A stretch of 64,000 nucleotides of DNA from Oscheius sp. JU75 (lineage: Eukaryota > Nematoda > Chromadorea > Rhabditida > Rhabditidae), in contig JASJZC010000007.1 of the NCBI GenBank assembly GCA_037178855.1, forward strand, positions 11,222,001 to 11,286,000. Direction: 5' to 3'. The notes beneath the pieces are model-generated. The model searched no databases, was not told the origin of the DNA, and was given only the letters and a program-made list of their open reading frames with translations. The translations under genes and the position numbers were made by a program. This document shows, in pieces, positions 34,213 through 46,403 of the stretch. Each line of letters opens with the position of its first letter. The stretch's first letter is position 1.

Positions 34213-35695
34213 ATGACCGTATTCCTAATTTCATTTGTTTTATTAGGCACTATTTTGGTGAGCGGTCACCGCTTCGGCCCACCGTCTTTTCCTCAAATGG
34301 TTTGTGTGATATTTGCTATTGGAACTGCCCTGTTTCAGAGGACCTTACCTTCGATTGCTCCATCAGCATCATCTGGTATAGCCAGGACGGATTCCCTTTT
34401 TGATTACACCGGAAGAGTATTCATCTCTCCTACACTTTTCGTATAACTTGTTTAGGATGACCCAGACTATCCGGAAGAGCCCACGTTCAAAGTAGTTCAG
34501 CCAAACTTTGGAATTCCACGAATTTCCATGCCCTACATTCCACCACCACGTACTGCTCCTTCAGCTCCTCAACCAAGTCTTCCCATTGCTCCTCCGCGCA
34601 TTCCAGTTACTCCAGCGGCTCCAGTGGAACCTGTTCCCGAAATTCCTGAAATTCCTGAAGACTATCAGCCAGTACCAGAGCCCGTGCCCACAACAGGGAA
34701 ACCGGCCGAGAAGAGCACCTCTTTTGAAATTAACTACTGCGACAAGGTTTGACTTTGAAACATTGTTACTCTTTCATTTAGGTTGAATTTCCTGACGAAG
34801 TTCTGGGATCATATGGGCTGGAACGATTGGACTACTTTATTTGGAACACAACCTGCTCTGACATTTTCTTCCAGTGTTCAATTGGAGAAACATTTTTGCT
34901 TAGATGCACGTCTCCAGACCAGGCTTTCGATAGAGCAACAGGGAACTGCAACTTCAGAAACGCTGTCAAAGTTTGTCCGGAATACGACCACGTTATGCAT
35001 TGCTGTAAGTGCTGTTCTTAATAGAAATTTTTTTATTCCAGCCATTAAAGAGACGTGTACCGAGCAAGAGTATGCCTGCTGCTCACTTCCACAACAATGT
35101 TTGCCGCTATCCAAGCGTTGTGATGGACATGCTGACTGCACCGATGGTGATGATGAGAACAACTGTCGTAAGTCCTTTGAATTACGCCTAAAATGTTTTC
35201 AGCATCATGTGCCAAGGACGAGTTTGCATGCGTTAAAAGTGGAGCATGTATCAAGGCGGGGAAAAGGTGTCTTTTCACTATACTCTAGCAAAAATATCTT
35301 AAGATGTGACGGTGTTGCTGACGACTGTGGGGATGGCAGTAATACTGATGAAATAGGATGTAGCCGGAATACGAGTAAGTAACTTTGTGAGCAGATGTCA
35401 TAAATAACTTAAGCCTGTGTCGGAAAGTTCATGTGTGGCGAGTCAAGGGAAGGACTGTCCTGCATTGACTGGGAGAGGCACTGTGACGGAACCAAGGACT
35501 GTTTTATGGGAGAGGATGAGTTAAACTGCCGTAGGTACAAGAAACCTTGTAGACAAAAACTTACTTGCAGGTACCCAATCCGAAACTGGAAAGTATCTCC
35601 TTTGTGAGAACCAAAAACAGTCTGTACAGAAGCAGCACTGGTGCGATGGTCGCAGCGATTGTGCCGACGGTTCCGATGAAAAGTATTGCTACTAA
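34213..35695 (+). CDS. Secreted protein with chitin-binding and LDL-receptor class A domains
   Basis: Extracellular mosaic protein, probably tied to cuticle, gut lining or eggshell chitin. ATG at 34213 is 1 nt after an acceptor (CCAG). Signal peptide MTVFLISFVLLGTILVSG; a disordered Pro-rich linker (EIPEIPEDYQPVPEPVP); a peritrophin-A/CBM14 domain (CSDIFFQCSIGETFLLRC, TGNCNFRNAVKVC); then four LDL-A modules. The calcium-site motifs are CDGHADCTDGDDENNC, CDGVADDCGDGSNTDEIGC, CDGTKDCFMGEDELNC and CDGRSDCADGSDEKYC. TAA at 35693. Introns are 35-45 bp. Modules 1 and 4 have the full D-x-SDE-type acidic set; in module 3 the pattern FMGEDE is degenerate. Arthropod chitin deacetylases pair the same two modules, but no deacetylase domain follows here. 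Confidence 0.88.
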
Positions 35696-37383
35696 CTATT
35701 TATTTGTGTGCGTATTTATTATAAAGAAGTTTATGTTCAAAGCTTGGCCCTCGGCTTCAAACTCTCCAGAAAACGATCGACAAACATCATGTACTCTTTG
35801 GGAGTTCAAAATGATTGACATGGTTAGAATCTTCAACGGTGTTGTAAAAAAGACATGCAAACACCAGTAAGTGCAAAAACTGGACAGCACATCCGTTCTT
35901 CAACTGTTCTCTCGCAAAATTGAGTGTGGTTCTAAATTTGCTTTAGATTATGAACTATCAAACTTGAACGCCATTTAGTGCTAACAAATAGCAGTCTCTG
36001 GGCAAAAACTTTCGGAAAATGGCAGAACTTCTCGTTTTCAGACAAGACGAAGTATGGAACTCGGGCTGAGTGTGAATACTTTGTCAAGTACTCGTAAGCA
36101 CTCCATTCGGTCAAGCTCATTCTCGTCGAGCGCATAAGAGCAAGTTGTAACAAAGAAGTTTTAACGAAAATCCTACTCAGTCTACTGTGCAAACCAACAA
36201 TCTGAAGGTTTTGCTGTAGGCCTTGTAATATAACGTGCTTTTCACACCGAACCATCCTTTTTTCAAGTCGTTAGCATGTGCGTGTCCCCAGACGTCAAAG
36301 AATTCTCTCAAAGTTGCAAAACCTTGTCCCACAGGACAGATGAAGTTTTAGTTGAAACAGAAGACGTGAATGTAAATGCCTGTCGAAATGAATTCCTCTA
36401 GTTTTCTCTAAAACTCAGTAGTGATGGCCTACATTACCTACATACCTACTACTAAAAAACACGACGTCGGCCGGTTTGGCCACCCAAGATGAAACTGATA
36501 GTGTGGTGTCGGTGCCAGGCAGTCGTTTTTAGGCGCACAAACGTTGTACCACGAAAGAGTTTAGAAAATTGTATTCCTATACCTCGAATTGCGCTTCAAC
36601 CGAAGGTTTGAAGTTTCGGATAAGCTATAATCCTACCATAATAGCTACATTGGCAAAAAAAGAAGGTTGGAAACGGATACGGCACAAAAGTTGCTTACCC
36701 ATTGCTCTGCCATATTTTAGCATACATGTGCTGAGGCCCCAGCGAGCACCAGAATAACTATGACAATGTCCAGGTCGCCTTCAACCTCCGGGTAAACAGC
36801 GTTTACCCGGAGGTTGACGAACCGCTGGCGTCAGGAAAAGAAACGATGCGACAAACTGTGGGAGTCACAAAGTGATTATCAGAACTGTCTTGGGCGTACT
36901 GGGTGGACCTGACAAAAAAGTGTGCCTGATAACTTGTTGTGAGGCTTAACTGACATTCAGACTGTCCAGAGATGCGTTACCTTCAGCGCTGTGAGCTTAA
37001 TCGCCCATAGGATGTTTATAACTGTTTTTCTTGTTCCAAACTCTAGCACTAGTTTTTATCGATACGCGCCAATTTATTCCTCTGTCTCCCAGTGGATTCT
37101 CCTGTTCGCACTATCGCCCTCTATTGGCGATTCCTATTGTTGAATATATAATCAAAGATACTCAAAAAATATTTTTCATATTTCCGCGTGATCATTTTTT
37201 GTACCAGAATTCAATGTTGTATATAAGGGTTTACTTCATTCTTTATACATAGATGTCCTTGGGATTATGATATTTGTTATAGCTTCTGAAAGAAGTTCTC
37301 AGTTCATATGTATAAATTGCAGAAGCAATTGACTCCATCACACAAAATCTGCAAAACGTTAATTTTCAATAAAATGACAAGTG
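35696..37383. other. Convergent intergenic region
   Basis: Between the 3' ends of the chitin-binding gene and the beta-galactosidase gene. Apart from the hairpin at 36781 I see no feature. Confidence 0.4.
36781..36817. repeat. Perfect 17-bp inverted repeat, 3-nt loop
   Basis: Left arm 36781-36797 (TCAACCTCCGGGTAAAC), loop AGC, right arm 36801-36817 is its exact reverse complement. It is far longer than expected by chance and lies in non-coding DNA. Confidence 0.9.
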
Positions 37384-39737
37384 TTACCCATCATGGCAGT
37401 CATGGTTGGCTCCTTCTAGTTCAATAACCAATACAGAGTTAGACCCCTTCACCAAAAGGGGTGCTGGTACATACAGTGTCATCTGAATATGCGTTGGTTT
37501 TGCGTAAGGCTTATATAGACCTGAGGTCCCAGTGAGGACCAGTATCTGCCGAGATTGTGCCCGTTAACTATGACAACACCTTTGCCCCAAGCTGTAGTGT
37601 CAATAAAAGTGTCAGCAACTTCATCCACCTCCATCTCACCAAAATAGACTCCGTGATCTCCGGCGGGAGCATTCTGAAATAGTGTGAATTATTTCCTGGA
37701 TAACAACCATCCGGTACATTGTTCGTAACCGTTTGATATTTGTTGATATCCAGAGGAAGTTCCATTGGGCAATGGGTCCAGTTGGTCAGTTCTTTGCCGT
37801 CAAGATACACACTTGATAAAATACCCTACAATGATGTGATTAAGCAAAACATTAGCATGCCTTGTGATCGTTGATAGTCTCGTACGTCTGACGTCCCTGA
37901 TTCTCCACCATGATGAACAACATCTTATTCTTGGGACAAGTGTTCAGCCTGATTGATCGTACTGTCACATTGTCGAGGCGATTAACAAACGTTCCCTAGA
38001 ACAGACTTGCCTTCTTAGATCTCGATTCCGTACCTGATAGATTTTGTCCAAGTACACATATCCGAAATCCTTCAGATTGGGGATAGTCAGATTTTTGCCA
38101 CATTCAGGAACGCGCTGTAATGTTAAGGTCATACTTAACTATAGTTATACACCGTGTAGTACATGACATATCCAAGAGGATGGTCTATTTGTTCGAAGGA
38201 TTGCGGATGCTCTGACTGGATGCAACTTTTTCCTGAGGAGACCGTCTCCAAGTTGTCCACATGTTTCAAACGGAGGGTGCCGTATGCCCGTTTGCTGAAA
38301 ATTAGATAAGAGGGGTTACGATCCTTGTTACGTAGAGTTCGAAGGAATTGAAATGGGCGCATTTGGCCAGTTTGGAATTGACTTGATCCAGTTGCGAATC
38401 GCCACATAGTTTCTTGTGACATCGCCAGCTTCAGACATTGGAGCTCCGTAATCATAAGACGTCACACAGGGAGCGTTCACTTCGGCCCCATTCCAAAATC
38501 CAAAGTTCGTCCCGCCGTGAATCATGTAGAAATTTATGTTTGCTCCCATGTTGAACATGACTAAGCTTAAATAAGGAGATTCGGAGAAATCATACGTTTT
38601 GCAGAGTCGACAATAGCTCTGCCAGATGGAAGGTCCTGACTTTTCTGTCCCCATAGAAGAAGCCAGCCGGGGTAAAACTCAGAGTTGACAAGAGGACCTT
38701 TAAATACGTTGTGATTTGAGTGGAAAGCAAGGCACCTTTTCCCTGTGGAAGATACTTCCTCTGGGCATCAAAGGCATTTTTGATGCCCTGCTCAGAGGAG
38801 GTACCAAAATCGACAGTCGGGTATACATCAGGGATAGCTCCACATTTGAGATAACCTTCCGATCCGCCATCGGCTGAACGTTTTCTTTGTTTACACAATG
38901 TTTTCCCTACTTGTGTACAGAACAACATTATTTCCAAGATGTTTTCTCGTCAAGTCACGCAGCCATACCGTGTAGGTTCTGTAACAGTTTGTGTGTTCAA
39001 AAAAGGTAGAAAATCACCTATCGCATGCGTCGTAGCTACCGTACTCGTTTTCAATTTGAACCATGAGAACTGGACCATTATTTTCTCTCAGCATCGGCTT
39101 CACTATCGGCAAAAGCACATTGAACCATTTTTCGACTTCCTGGGTGAACCTGCAAACACATTAAGTTTCAATGTTTGTTTATTTCCCGACCTCTGGTCAC
39201 TAGAACGTTGTTTCATCTCTCCCTTGTTCAACAGCCACCAGGGTAGACCTCCATTCTCCCATTCTCCACAAATGTAAGGGCCAACTCGTAGAAGAGTGTA
39301 CAATCCCTTAAAAGTATCTTTAAGCGAAGACTCTAAACGTACGAGACTGTTTGCAATTCGACTGAATTCGGTAAAGTTATGCTGTTCGTCGAATTTGTAT
39401 CTTAAAACAAAGATAAGGTTAAAGACAGAAACAATGCCTACTTTCCTTCCTCCAACTCGTGGAAATTCCATGGGATGTAGTATTGAATGGCATTGAACCC
39501 AAGAGCACGAACTTTTTTCAGCCGATCCATCCATTGATTTGGATGAATACGAAAATAGTGTATAGATCCGGAGATGTATTGGAACGGTTTGCCATCCAAG
39601 ATGAAACGGTTGTGGTCATAGTCAATAGCAAAGGAAGGTCTGGCCAAAACATTTGAGGTCAAAAAAGTTACTTACTGTGTCCGGGAAGCAAATATTGATG
39701 GAATCAGTACCAGCAGGAAGTGTAATAGGAGGCGCAT
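37384..39737 (-). CDS. Beta-galactosidase, GH35 (GLB1 family)
   Basis: Glycoside hydrolase removing terminal beta-galactose; signal peptide ([18 protein letters not shown]) points to the lysosome or secretion. ATG at 39737, 5 nt after an acceptor. GH35 landmarks in order: [59 protein letters not shown], the acid/base Glu in [11 protein letters not shown], and the nucleophile Glu in [17 protein letters not shown]. Then come [29 protein letters not shown] and the C-terminal [15 protein letters not shown], ending HDCHDG with TAA at 37384. Both catalytic residues are present and the length matches the family. Introns are about 36-50 bp. Confidence 0.94.
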
Positions 39738-40666
39738 TGGGTCTAGTTCTGGAGCTTATCAGTCTAGGTCAATATCTGTTTGTCTAATACGATACAAAGG
39801 TAAACGAAGGCACTGGATCTTGGGAGGCAGGCCGCCAATTGTTTACAACTCTAGCCCGCCATCAATCAGTCGAAAAACTCTTTTGATGAGACGGCTTACT
39901 GAGAAACAAGTACGCTTGCGGCAGGAATAATAGCTAGCGTTATAATTTGCATCTGGGTCAAAAATAATCTACAGGAACAGATTCGTACAAATCTTGTTTT
40001 GGGCACAGAGAGATGAACAGGTAACAATAACATTGATGTTGCAAAGCATCACGAACTAATAAATGTATGGGTGCATGCAACAGTGAATGTAGTCAAAAAG
40101 GAATAGTTAAAGAAGCATAAAATGTTTTTGAAGACAACACGAGAATGGAGTTCGGACCAAACTGACTCGGGTAAACCAAGCTGTGGCTAGCCAGCGGCGC
40201 TTAAAAAGTGTGTGGATGCTGGAAAGTCGCAGCACTTTTTTAAAAAGTCATTTTTAGCATTCATACTTTAGTTTTTGCGAAAGACCGCTGATCAAAGTCG
40301 AAATCGAGTTGCTCGGGCAGAAAGCGCGAGCCTCAGCAACATACCAATTTTTGTAAAAGACCATTGACATGGATTGGGTGTTCAGTGTGATAAACTAGAA
40401 AACAACGCATTAGAATCAAAGTTGCGTTGAGAAAGTTAGCCTGCCCTCAATTATCAGTTATTGTGATATTTTGTCGGGCTGGTTCTACTTCTCGCTCCAG
40501 GTACAATAACACTATGCTACACGAGCGACTATTAGAGTCTACCAACACCACACTTTAAAAGTGTCGAGATCCAAATATTTACTATATCATTATCGCAGTA
40601 TACATAGTTTAGTTAAGCAAAAATAAGGAGCGCTTTACAGTAATTGTACGGCACAAAAAGTTTAAA
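39738..40666. other. Intergenic with SINE-like copy
   Basis: No gene seen. A tRNA-derived repeat lies near 40.3 kb (separate entry). Confidence 0.4.
40275..40350 (-). mobile_element. SINE-like tRNA-derived copy
   Basis: Minus strand reads TTGGTATGTTGCTGAGGC, then CCCGAGCAACTCGATTTCGA, then GATCAGCGGTCT. The order and flank match the copy at 26.9 kb; the B box is eroded. Confidence 0.45.
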
Positions 40667-42969
40667 TTAGTATCGAGGGCCTCCTTGCATGAAAGCTCCT
40701 CGATTGAGTCCTTGGGTAGCCGGTGCATTCTGTGACGCTAGGGCATCGTGGATGAGATTCATGATTTTGTTTTGGAGATCGTCAACGACCTGCTGATCAC
40801 GAATTTGTTCCATCTTGCGCCAGACCATTTTGCCTAAACATGGTGATGAAAGAAGCCTATCATGATCAGGAAAACAATGAAAATGATTCAAATTCCTACC
40901 GAAAAGCTCGTGAATGCTGGAGTTAGTCCCGAACCCGGGAACTTCACCAACGTGGGGTGTAGCAGCTGAAGGCTCTTGCTTAGGAGTGACTAACGGCGCT
41001 GGCTGGGCTTTCTGAAAAACTTTCAGTCAAAAGAAGGGGGAATGGCTTACTATGGGCTGAACAGCAGCAACTGGGTGAACTTCCTTCCTTGGCTGTTGTT
41101 GAGGAGCTGAAAAGGAATAGCTAAGTTCTCGCATTCGAAAATATCCAGCAATACAGTTTTTTAGCTGGATGAGAAGACAAAACAGGAAAAATCGACGACA
41201 AATTCAAAAGTGGAAGCAAATATGCACTTTCAGTCAAAATATGTTTTCGTATAGGAAGAGGAGGGATTTGAGTTTTGGACGAAAAGCTTCGCACTTGGTG
41301 TACCCTCCAAAACAGATCAAGAGTGGTTATGAAAAGAACTAAACCTGAAGGTGCGGGTCCACTACCGCCGTCGTTCGTCTGGAAACTCGAGGATTAGAGT
41401 GAGTGGAAGAAGACTTGGATGGCTGACGAAAAACACGGCTTCCCCGAGAGCTCTTCCCAGCTTGACTATTCGGACAAATGAAAGAGCGAAACAACAAAGG
41501 CTAGTGACTTCTGTATTGTTTTTTGAAGCCTCAATCAAAAATGCTATTAAGCAGCAACCTTCCATTCTGTTTGAGACCTCTTGATACTTGAACGACACTG
41601 ATCGTTTATAAAAGGGAGCCCCAATATTTTGGGAAACAGAAATTGGCAAACATCCAACTGGGATGCAAAAAAAATTATTTGTCTCTCAATTTTTTTTCTG
41701 CCAAACACTGGTTCTCTGACTAATACCGGCTAGGAAGAATGTTGAAAAACAATTCAACTTTTGACGCCTGCTTCTCGTTTTTATAATAGCGGATGGGCTC
41801 GTCGTGCAAAATCCGAATGATAACCTTCACCCTTCAAGCACAAAATACTTCTATTTAGGCGTGTTAGCGTGTTAGGAATGAAACCACATCCATACAGACT
41901 GTATAGATCCATAATGATTTGAGATCAACTGCCCAAACACAAAAGAATTGGAATGCATAATTCTGCTTGTCTAGTCAAAGTAGAATGAAGTTTTTAAATA
42001 ATACAAAACAGAACAAAAAGAGCTCGTGTTCCTGACGGAAACGCCCTTCGAGATCTCCAGATTGTATCTCTTTTTACTCCTTTTGTCATACGATCGACAA
42101 AAACAGCCAGCCAATACGACTCGTAGTTATCTAAACATTATTGAGATGACATTTCTTGGTAGGTCATAGAGATTCAAAATATGTCAGCAACAAAAGCGAG
42201 CAAATGCCAAACGTCGCAATGAATCCAAAAATGAGCATTTTTGACAGCAGCAATGCGCAGTGTGGTGTGAGCAGTTTGTTGCTCAGAGCGAAAGATGGTG
42301 GAACGAATCATTTGCAAAGTACCAACGAGAAAGGAAGAAGTTAAGAGAAACAGTAAACCTACCTTTTTAGTTTGAAAGAATCCTCCATAAGAGCCAGTCG
42401 GATCAGGAGCAGAACCTTGGAAAAGACGCATAGCTTGCATATGAAGTGATCCTGGAGGTCCTCCTATTGGTCCAGGTCCTGGCGGTCCATTCATCAGTCC
42501 ACCGTTAATTGATCCTCCTCCCATCGGTCCTCCCATACCCATGGGCCCTCCCATAGGGCCACCCATCGGTCCTCCCATGTGTCCACCCATCGGTCCACCC
42601 ATCGGTCCACCCATCGGTCCACCCATGGGCCTGCCCATAGGTCCGAGCATGTTTCCAGCAAAGGCACCTCCGGGTCCCGAAATCAAGGGCCTGGCGTCGC
42701 CGTGCATTGAACCACGATTTTCGAAACGTTTACTGCCCTGGTTTCCAAAACGCTAAACGGAATGATTGAAAATTGAAAAAGTGGTTGTACCTGATTGTTA
42801 CGGTTATTGTTGTTGCTATTTTGGTTTTTTCCAGAATTCCGCTGTTGTACTCCTCCTTTCTTTGTATTTTTGACTTCCTGCTGCTTCAGAAGCTAAAATT
42901 GCTAATAGAAAACATTAAAGCTTGATTTACCTTTCCGTCAGGCCCAATAGCACGTCCAGCAGCTCCCAT
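40667..42969 (-). CDS. Gly/Met/Pro-rich low-complexity protein
   Basis: Unrecognised. ATG at 42969 is 4 nt after an acceptor (TTTTAG). The N-terminus MGAAGRAIGPDGK is followed by an Asn/Gln/Lys-rich part (NSGKNQNSNNNRNNQ), then by about ten GGPM-type repeats (42535-42640) encoded by a 12-bp DNA repeat. Small exons at 41350-41390 (TNDGGSGPAPSG), about 41050-41105 (QQQPRKEVHPVAAVQPI) and about 40920-41010 follow. The C-terminus is ordered and probably helical (HELFGKMVWRKMEQIRDQQV, LQNKIMNLIHDALASQNA); TAA at 40667. The Asn/Gly/Met richness suggests an RNA-granule or nuclear protein, but no domain is visible. One intron (about 41400-42350) is unusually long. Confidence 0.6.
42535..42640. repeat. 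12-bp in-frame tandem repeat
   Basis: About nine copies of a unit like ggtccacccatc (plus strand) encode Gly-Gly-Pro-Met on the minus strand. Several copies are identical, suggesting recent expansion or contraction. Confidence 0.8.
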
Positions 42970-43956
42970 TTTTCTAAAATTGACAGTATATTTCAGCTAG
43001 ACAACGATAGCGGATAATTGACGGGGGAAACAGCTGAGAGTGACTCTATCGATTTACGAGAGAACGCGTGGAGGAGAAGGCGACAGAGTAGGCGCGTCGA
43101 GACCCAATGCTTTCCGCAAACTTTATGCCTTAGTATTTCAGCGAGTTTCTATTTTAAAATTATGAAAAAAGACGAAACGACTGGAAACGAGGATCATAAT
43201 CTGAAAATCATTGAGTAATTGTGCAAAATTTATTGAAAGTAATTTTTTTCACTATGAGCCAAAAAATGTGCATTTTGAATCGAAAAAGCGTATATCACTC
43301 TGCAAAACCTGCAACACGACAATGACAAGCAGTGACCCTTGTGTTTAACGCTGCGCCTGGTGCGCTACGCTGCATCTGCTTACGCCCGGCCTCCAGTATT
43401 GAGCGCCTCCGTAGATTCGTTTGTTTTTCAGTGGCCGCCTAAATGTGGACGTTCCCCACAGTTGTTTATATGCTCAGCACTGTCAACAATCTATACGTTT
43501 GTTGAAATTTCAAGGTTCTCATGAGACTCCTTCGTCCAACCGTCGACTTCAGGAGATCCCGATTCGAATGAGGTAATGTAGACTATGTGCTAACCTATGC
43601 CCATTTGCGATCACAAAGCATTGGTTATGTATTCAACGATTAGTCGCGTCTCGTGCAGTTTTCCACCAAAAGTTCACACCATTTTGTTCGTACATTGTTG
43701 ATTGGTAGCCAACTCCCAATCTTGCTCTAATGTGCCTCCTGTTTTTGGTAATAAACACAAGACTTTTCCGTGGGCGGAGATTGTCTTCTCCCATACAAGT
43801 GAAGAGTCCTTAATGAGCATGTACTGCACCTCCTGACCAAAAATCTTTCATTTTTACCTAATACCCCTCAACCATGTCGTTGTCCTTTTTTAATTGGATT
43901 GTTAACAAGCTGTCCCATCAAGTTTTTGACATGTATAAGTAGATTTTAAGCTCCAA
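42970..43956. other. Divergent intergenic region
   Basis: Between the Gly/Met-rich gene (-) and the SLC26 gene (+). An ATG at about 43874 (MSLSFFNWIVNKLSHQ) could be the first SLC26 exon, but its intron would be only 29 nt. Confidence 0.35.
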
Positions 43957-46263
43957 ATGCGAGAGAAGAAGAATTCGTGGCAGCAGAGAGCACTATCATT
44001 CGTTCCGATTCTTCAATGGCTACCAAAGTAACTAGTTTAAACTGTTGTAAAACCTATTTAGGTACAAATGGAAAGAGTATCTTCATGGCGACGTAATAGC
44101 CGGTCTCACTGTGGGAATCATGCACGTGCCGCAAGGTATACTCTTATCTAGAACTGCTCTGCATCTTTTCCGGTCGTAAATGACCACTTTATCAGCTCCA
44201 TGAGAATTTTTTTGAAAACAAACAATAAAAACATTTCAGGTATGGCATACGCTAGTCTAGCTGGAGTACCGCCAGTCTATGGCATGTATTCGAGTTTCTT
44301 TGCAGCCGTATGGTACATGATTTTTGGAACGTCGAGGCATATTTCCATTGGAACTGCGTCCCAAAATTGAATACAACTGAACTTTGTAGGGGTATTTGCC
44401 GTAGCATCAATGATGGTAGGAGTTTGTCGCATGCGTCTCGCTCCCGATTCCGCAGAGATAGGAAATGGAAGTTTTCCTCTGGGAAAAGAAGTCGATCCCC
44501 TGATCTTAACCAGTGCCCTGACACTGCTTGTCGGATGTGTACAGGTTTATTACAATCTCGTGAGGAAAGCAGATCATAATTTAGGTAATCCTCAGCGTTG
44601 TGCGTCTCGGTTTCTTAACTACTTATTTGTCTGATCCATTAGTCTCTGGGTTCACCACTGGCTCAGCTGTTCACGTACTCATGTCCCAGCTGAACAAGGT
44701 CTTTGGAGTCAAACTGCCCAGACACGAAGGAATCGGAATGCTTATTAGGGTCAAATTGCCCATTGAAAGCCACTAAACACAAATTTAGATGCTCTGGGAC
44801 GTTTTAACTTCACTGCCATCCACAAACTTTGTCGTTTTGGCCATGAGTCTATCAGGAATTCTTTTCCTTGATCTGGGCCGAACATATGTTAATCCCCTCG
44901 TGAAAAAGTACAGTCCAGTTCCGCCGCCATTAGAATTGATTCTGGTAAGCTGTCAGACAACGCATTAAAAAGTTTAGGTGATCATTGGGATAGTCGTATC
45001 AGTGTCACTCGGTCTGAAGGAAAACTACGATGTAAAAGTCGTGAATGTTATTCCCAGAGGGTAAACAGTCTCTATGAATATACTAAAAAAACTTTTAGAT
45101 TTCCTTCCCCTTCAGTTCCAGACTTCAGTCTTTTTCTCACCTACTTGCAGATGCCATACCCATTGCGGTAGTCTGTTATATGTTTGTTGTTTCCATGGGA
45201 AAACTATTTGCCAAAAAGCACAAGTACAAGACTGATGCTACACAAGTAACTCGGTAGCATATTTAGAAAAGACTAATTAAGGAACTGTACGCAGTTGGAT
45301 TGATGTCAATACTGAGCTCTCCTTCCCGTCTATCCTGTCGGTGCTTCTCTGTCACGATCTTCTGTCTGTGAGATGTCGGGAGCTAACAGCCAACTTTATA
45401 CATTATTCTCATCTGCTCTGCTGCTCACAGTTATATTGGTTTTGGGCCCGCTTCTAGAGCCCTTGCCAATGGTCAGCCAAGTAATCGTAGTTTACAGATA
45501 GGAAATTTTAGTGTATTTTGGCTTGTATCGTAATCGTGAGCTTGAAAAGTCTCTTCCTTCAAGTGAAGGAACTACCACGGCTTTGGAGGATATCAAAATA
45601 CGACTTTGTGAGCCTAAATGAGTTCCACATGGCAAGGTTTTTTTCAGGCGATTTGGGTAGTGTCTGCTTTGGCAACAATCCTCACGGACGTGACTCGGGG
45701 TTTAATAATTGCCGTTCTTTTTGCAATAGGAAGCATCATATTGAGAGAGCAATGGTAAAACACAAATTTTCAGCTGACTGTTCTTTTAGGCCCAAGTTTA
45801 CAACTCTAACTTCCACTGGTACAGCTCCTCCTCAACACATTCAAGAGCACGTGAAAGTTGTACGTTGGGAAGCTCCTCTACACTTTGCCAATGTGACAAG
45901 ATTCAGTGACCTGGTGACTGGACTTTTCGGCAAAGAAGAGGTCGAACAGATGGTAACAGCTAAGAAGCAGATTTCAGGCTCTGTTACAAGAATCTTCAAT
46001 CGTGTTAGAGTGCTCGGCCATTTGTTATATGGACATTATGGGTATCGAAGCTATAACCCAACTTTTTGTAGATGCAAAAAAGAAAAATACTGCAGTATTT
46101 TTGACTAATCTGAACGGTATAGACCTCAACTTCAAACAATCAAGAATTTTCAGATAAGGTGAAAAATATCCTGATCTCTCCTGACGGTTGTGGAAGTGAC
46201 GTCCCCATATCGGCATTCTATAACACCGTAGACGAAGCTCTGCTCCACATAGCGACTTTGTAG
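43957..46263 (+). pseudogene. SLC26-type anion transporter with three frame breaks
   Basis: Sulphate permease/anion exchanger of the SLC26 (C. elegans sulp) family. Recognisable: [40 protein letters not shown], the family phrase YLSDPLVSGFTTGSAVHVL, FAKKHKYKTDATQ, IWVVSALATILTDVTRG, and a C-terminal STAS domain (CSAICYMDIMGIEAITQL). TAG at 46261. Three frame breaks remain after splicing: near 44364-44397 (one base off at the GTFAV region), at about 45132 (a T5 run that would read through if T6), and near 45320 (two bases missing before PVYPVGASLSRS). All other exons are open and splice cleanly, so this is either a young pseudogene or assembly indels; I lean to indels because one sits in a homopolymer. 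First exons are uncertain. Confidence 0.75.
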
Positions 46264-46403
46264 TCGCTCTTTGATCTTGTACTCTGTATCGTGATCAGAC
46301 ATGTGATAAATGAAGGGATTGAGCTGATTGAAGATTAGCCGTGCAGATAGGCAATTGCGCTATATTCAGCGGCTAGGAGAAGGATTTATTTATTGGAAAG
46401 GAA

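Noticed and set aside
42541-42756. Plus-strand Pro/Ile repeat frame
   Set aside because: Antisense of the Gly-Gly-Pro-Met repeat in the minus-strand gene.
45961-45985. 25-nt intron in the SLC26 STAS region
   Set aside because: Too short for splicing; a donor 12 bp upstream gives a normal 37-nt intron with the same downstream frame.
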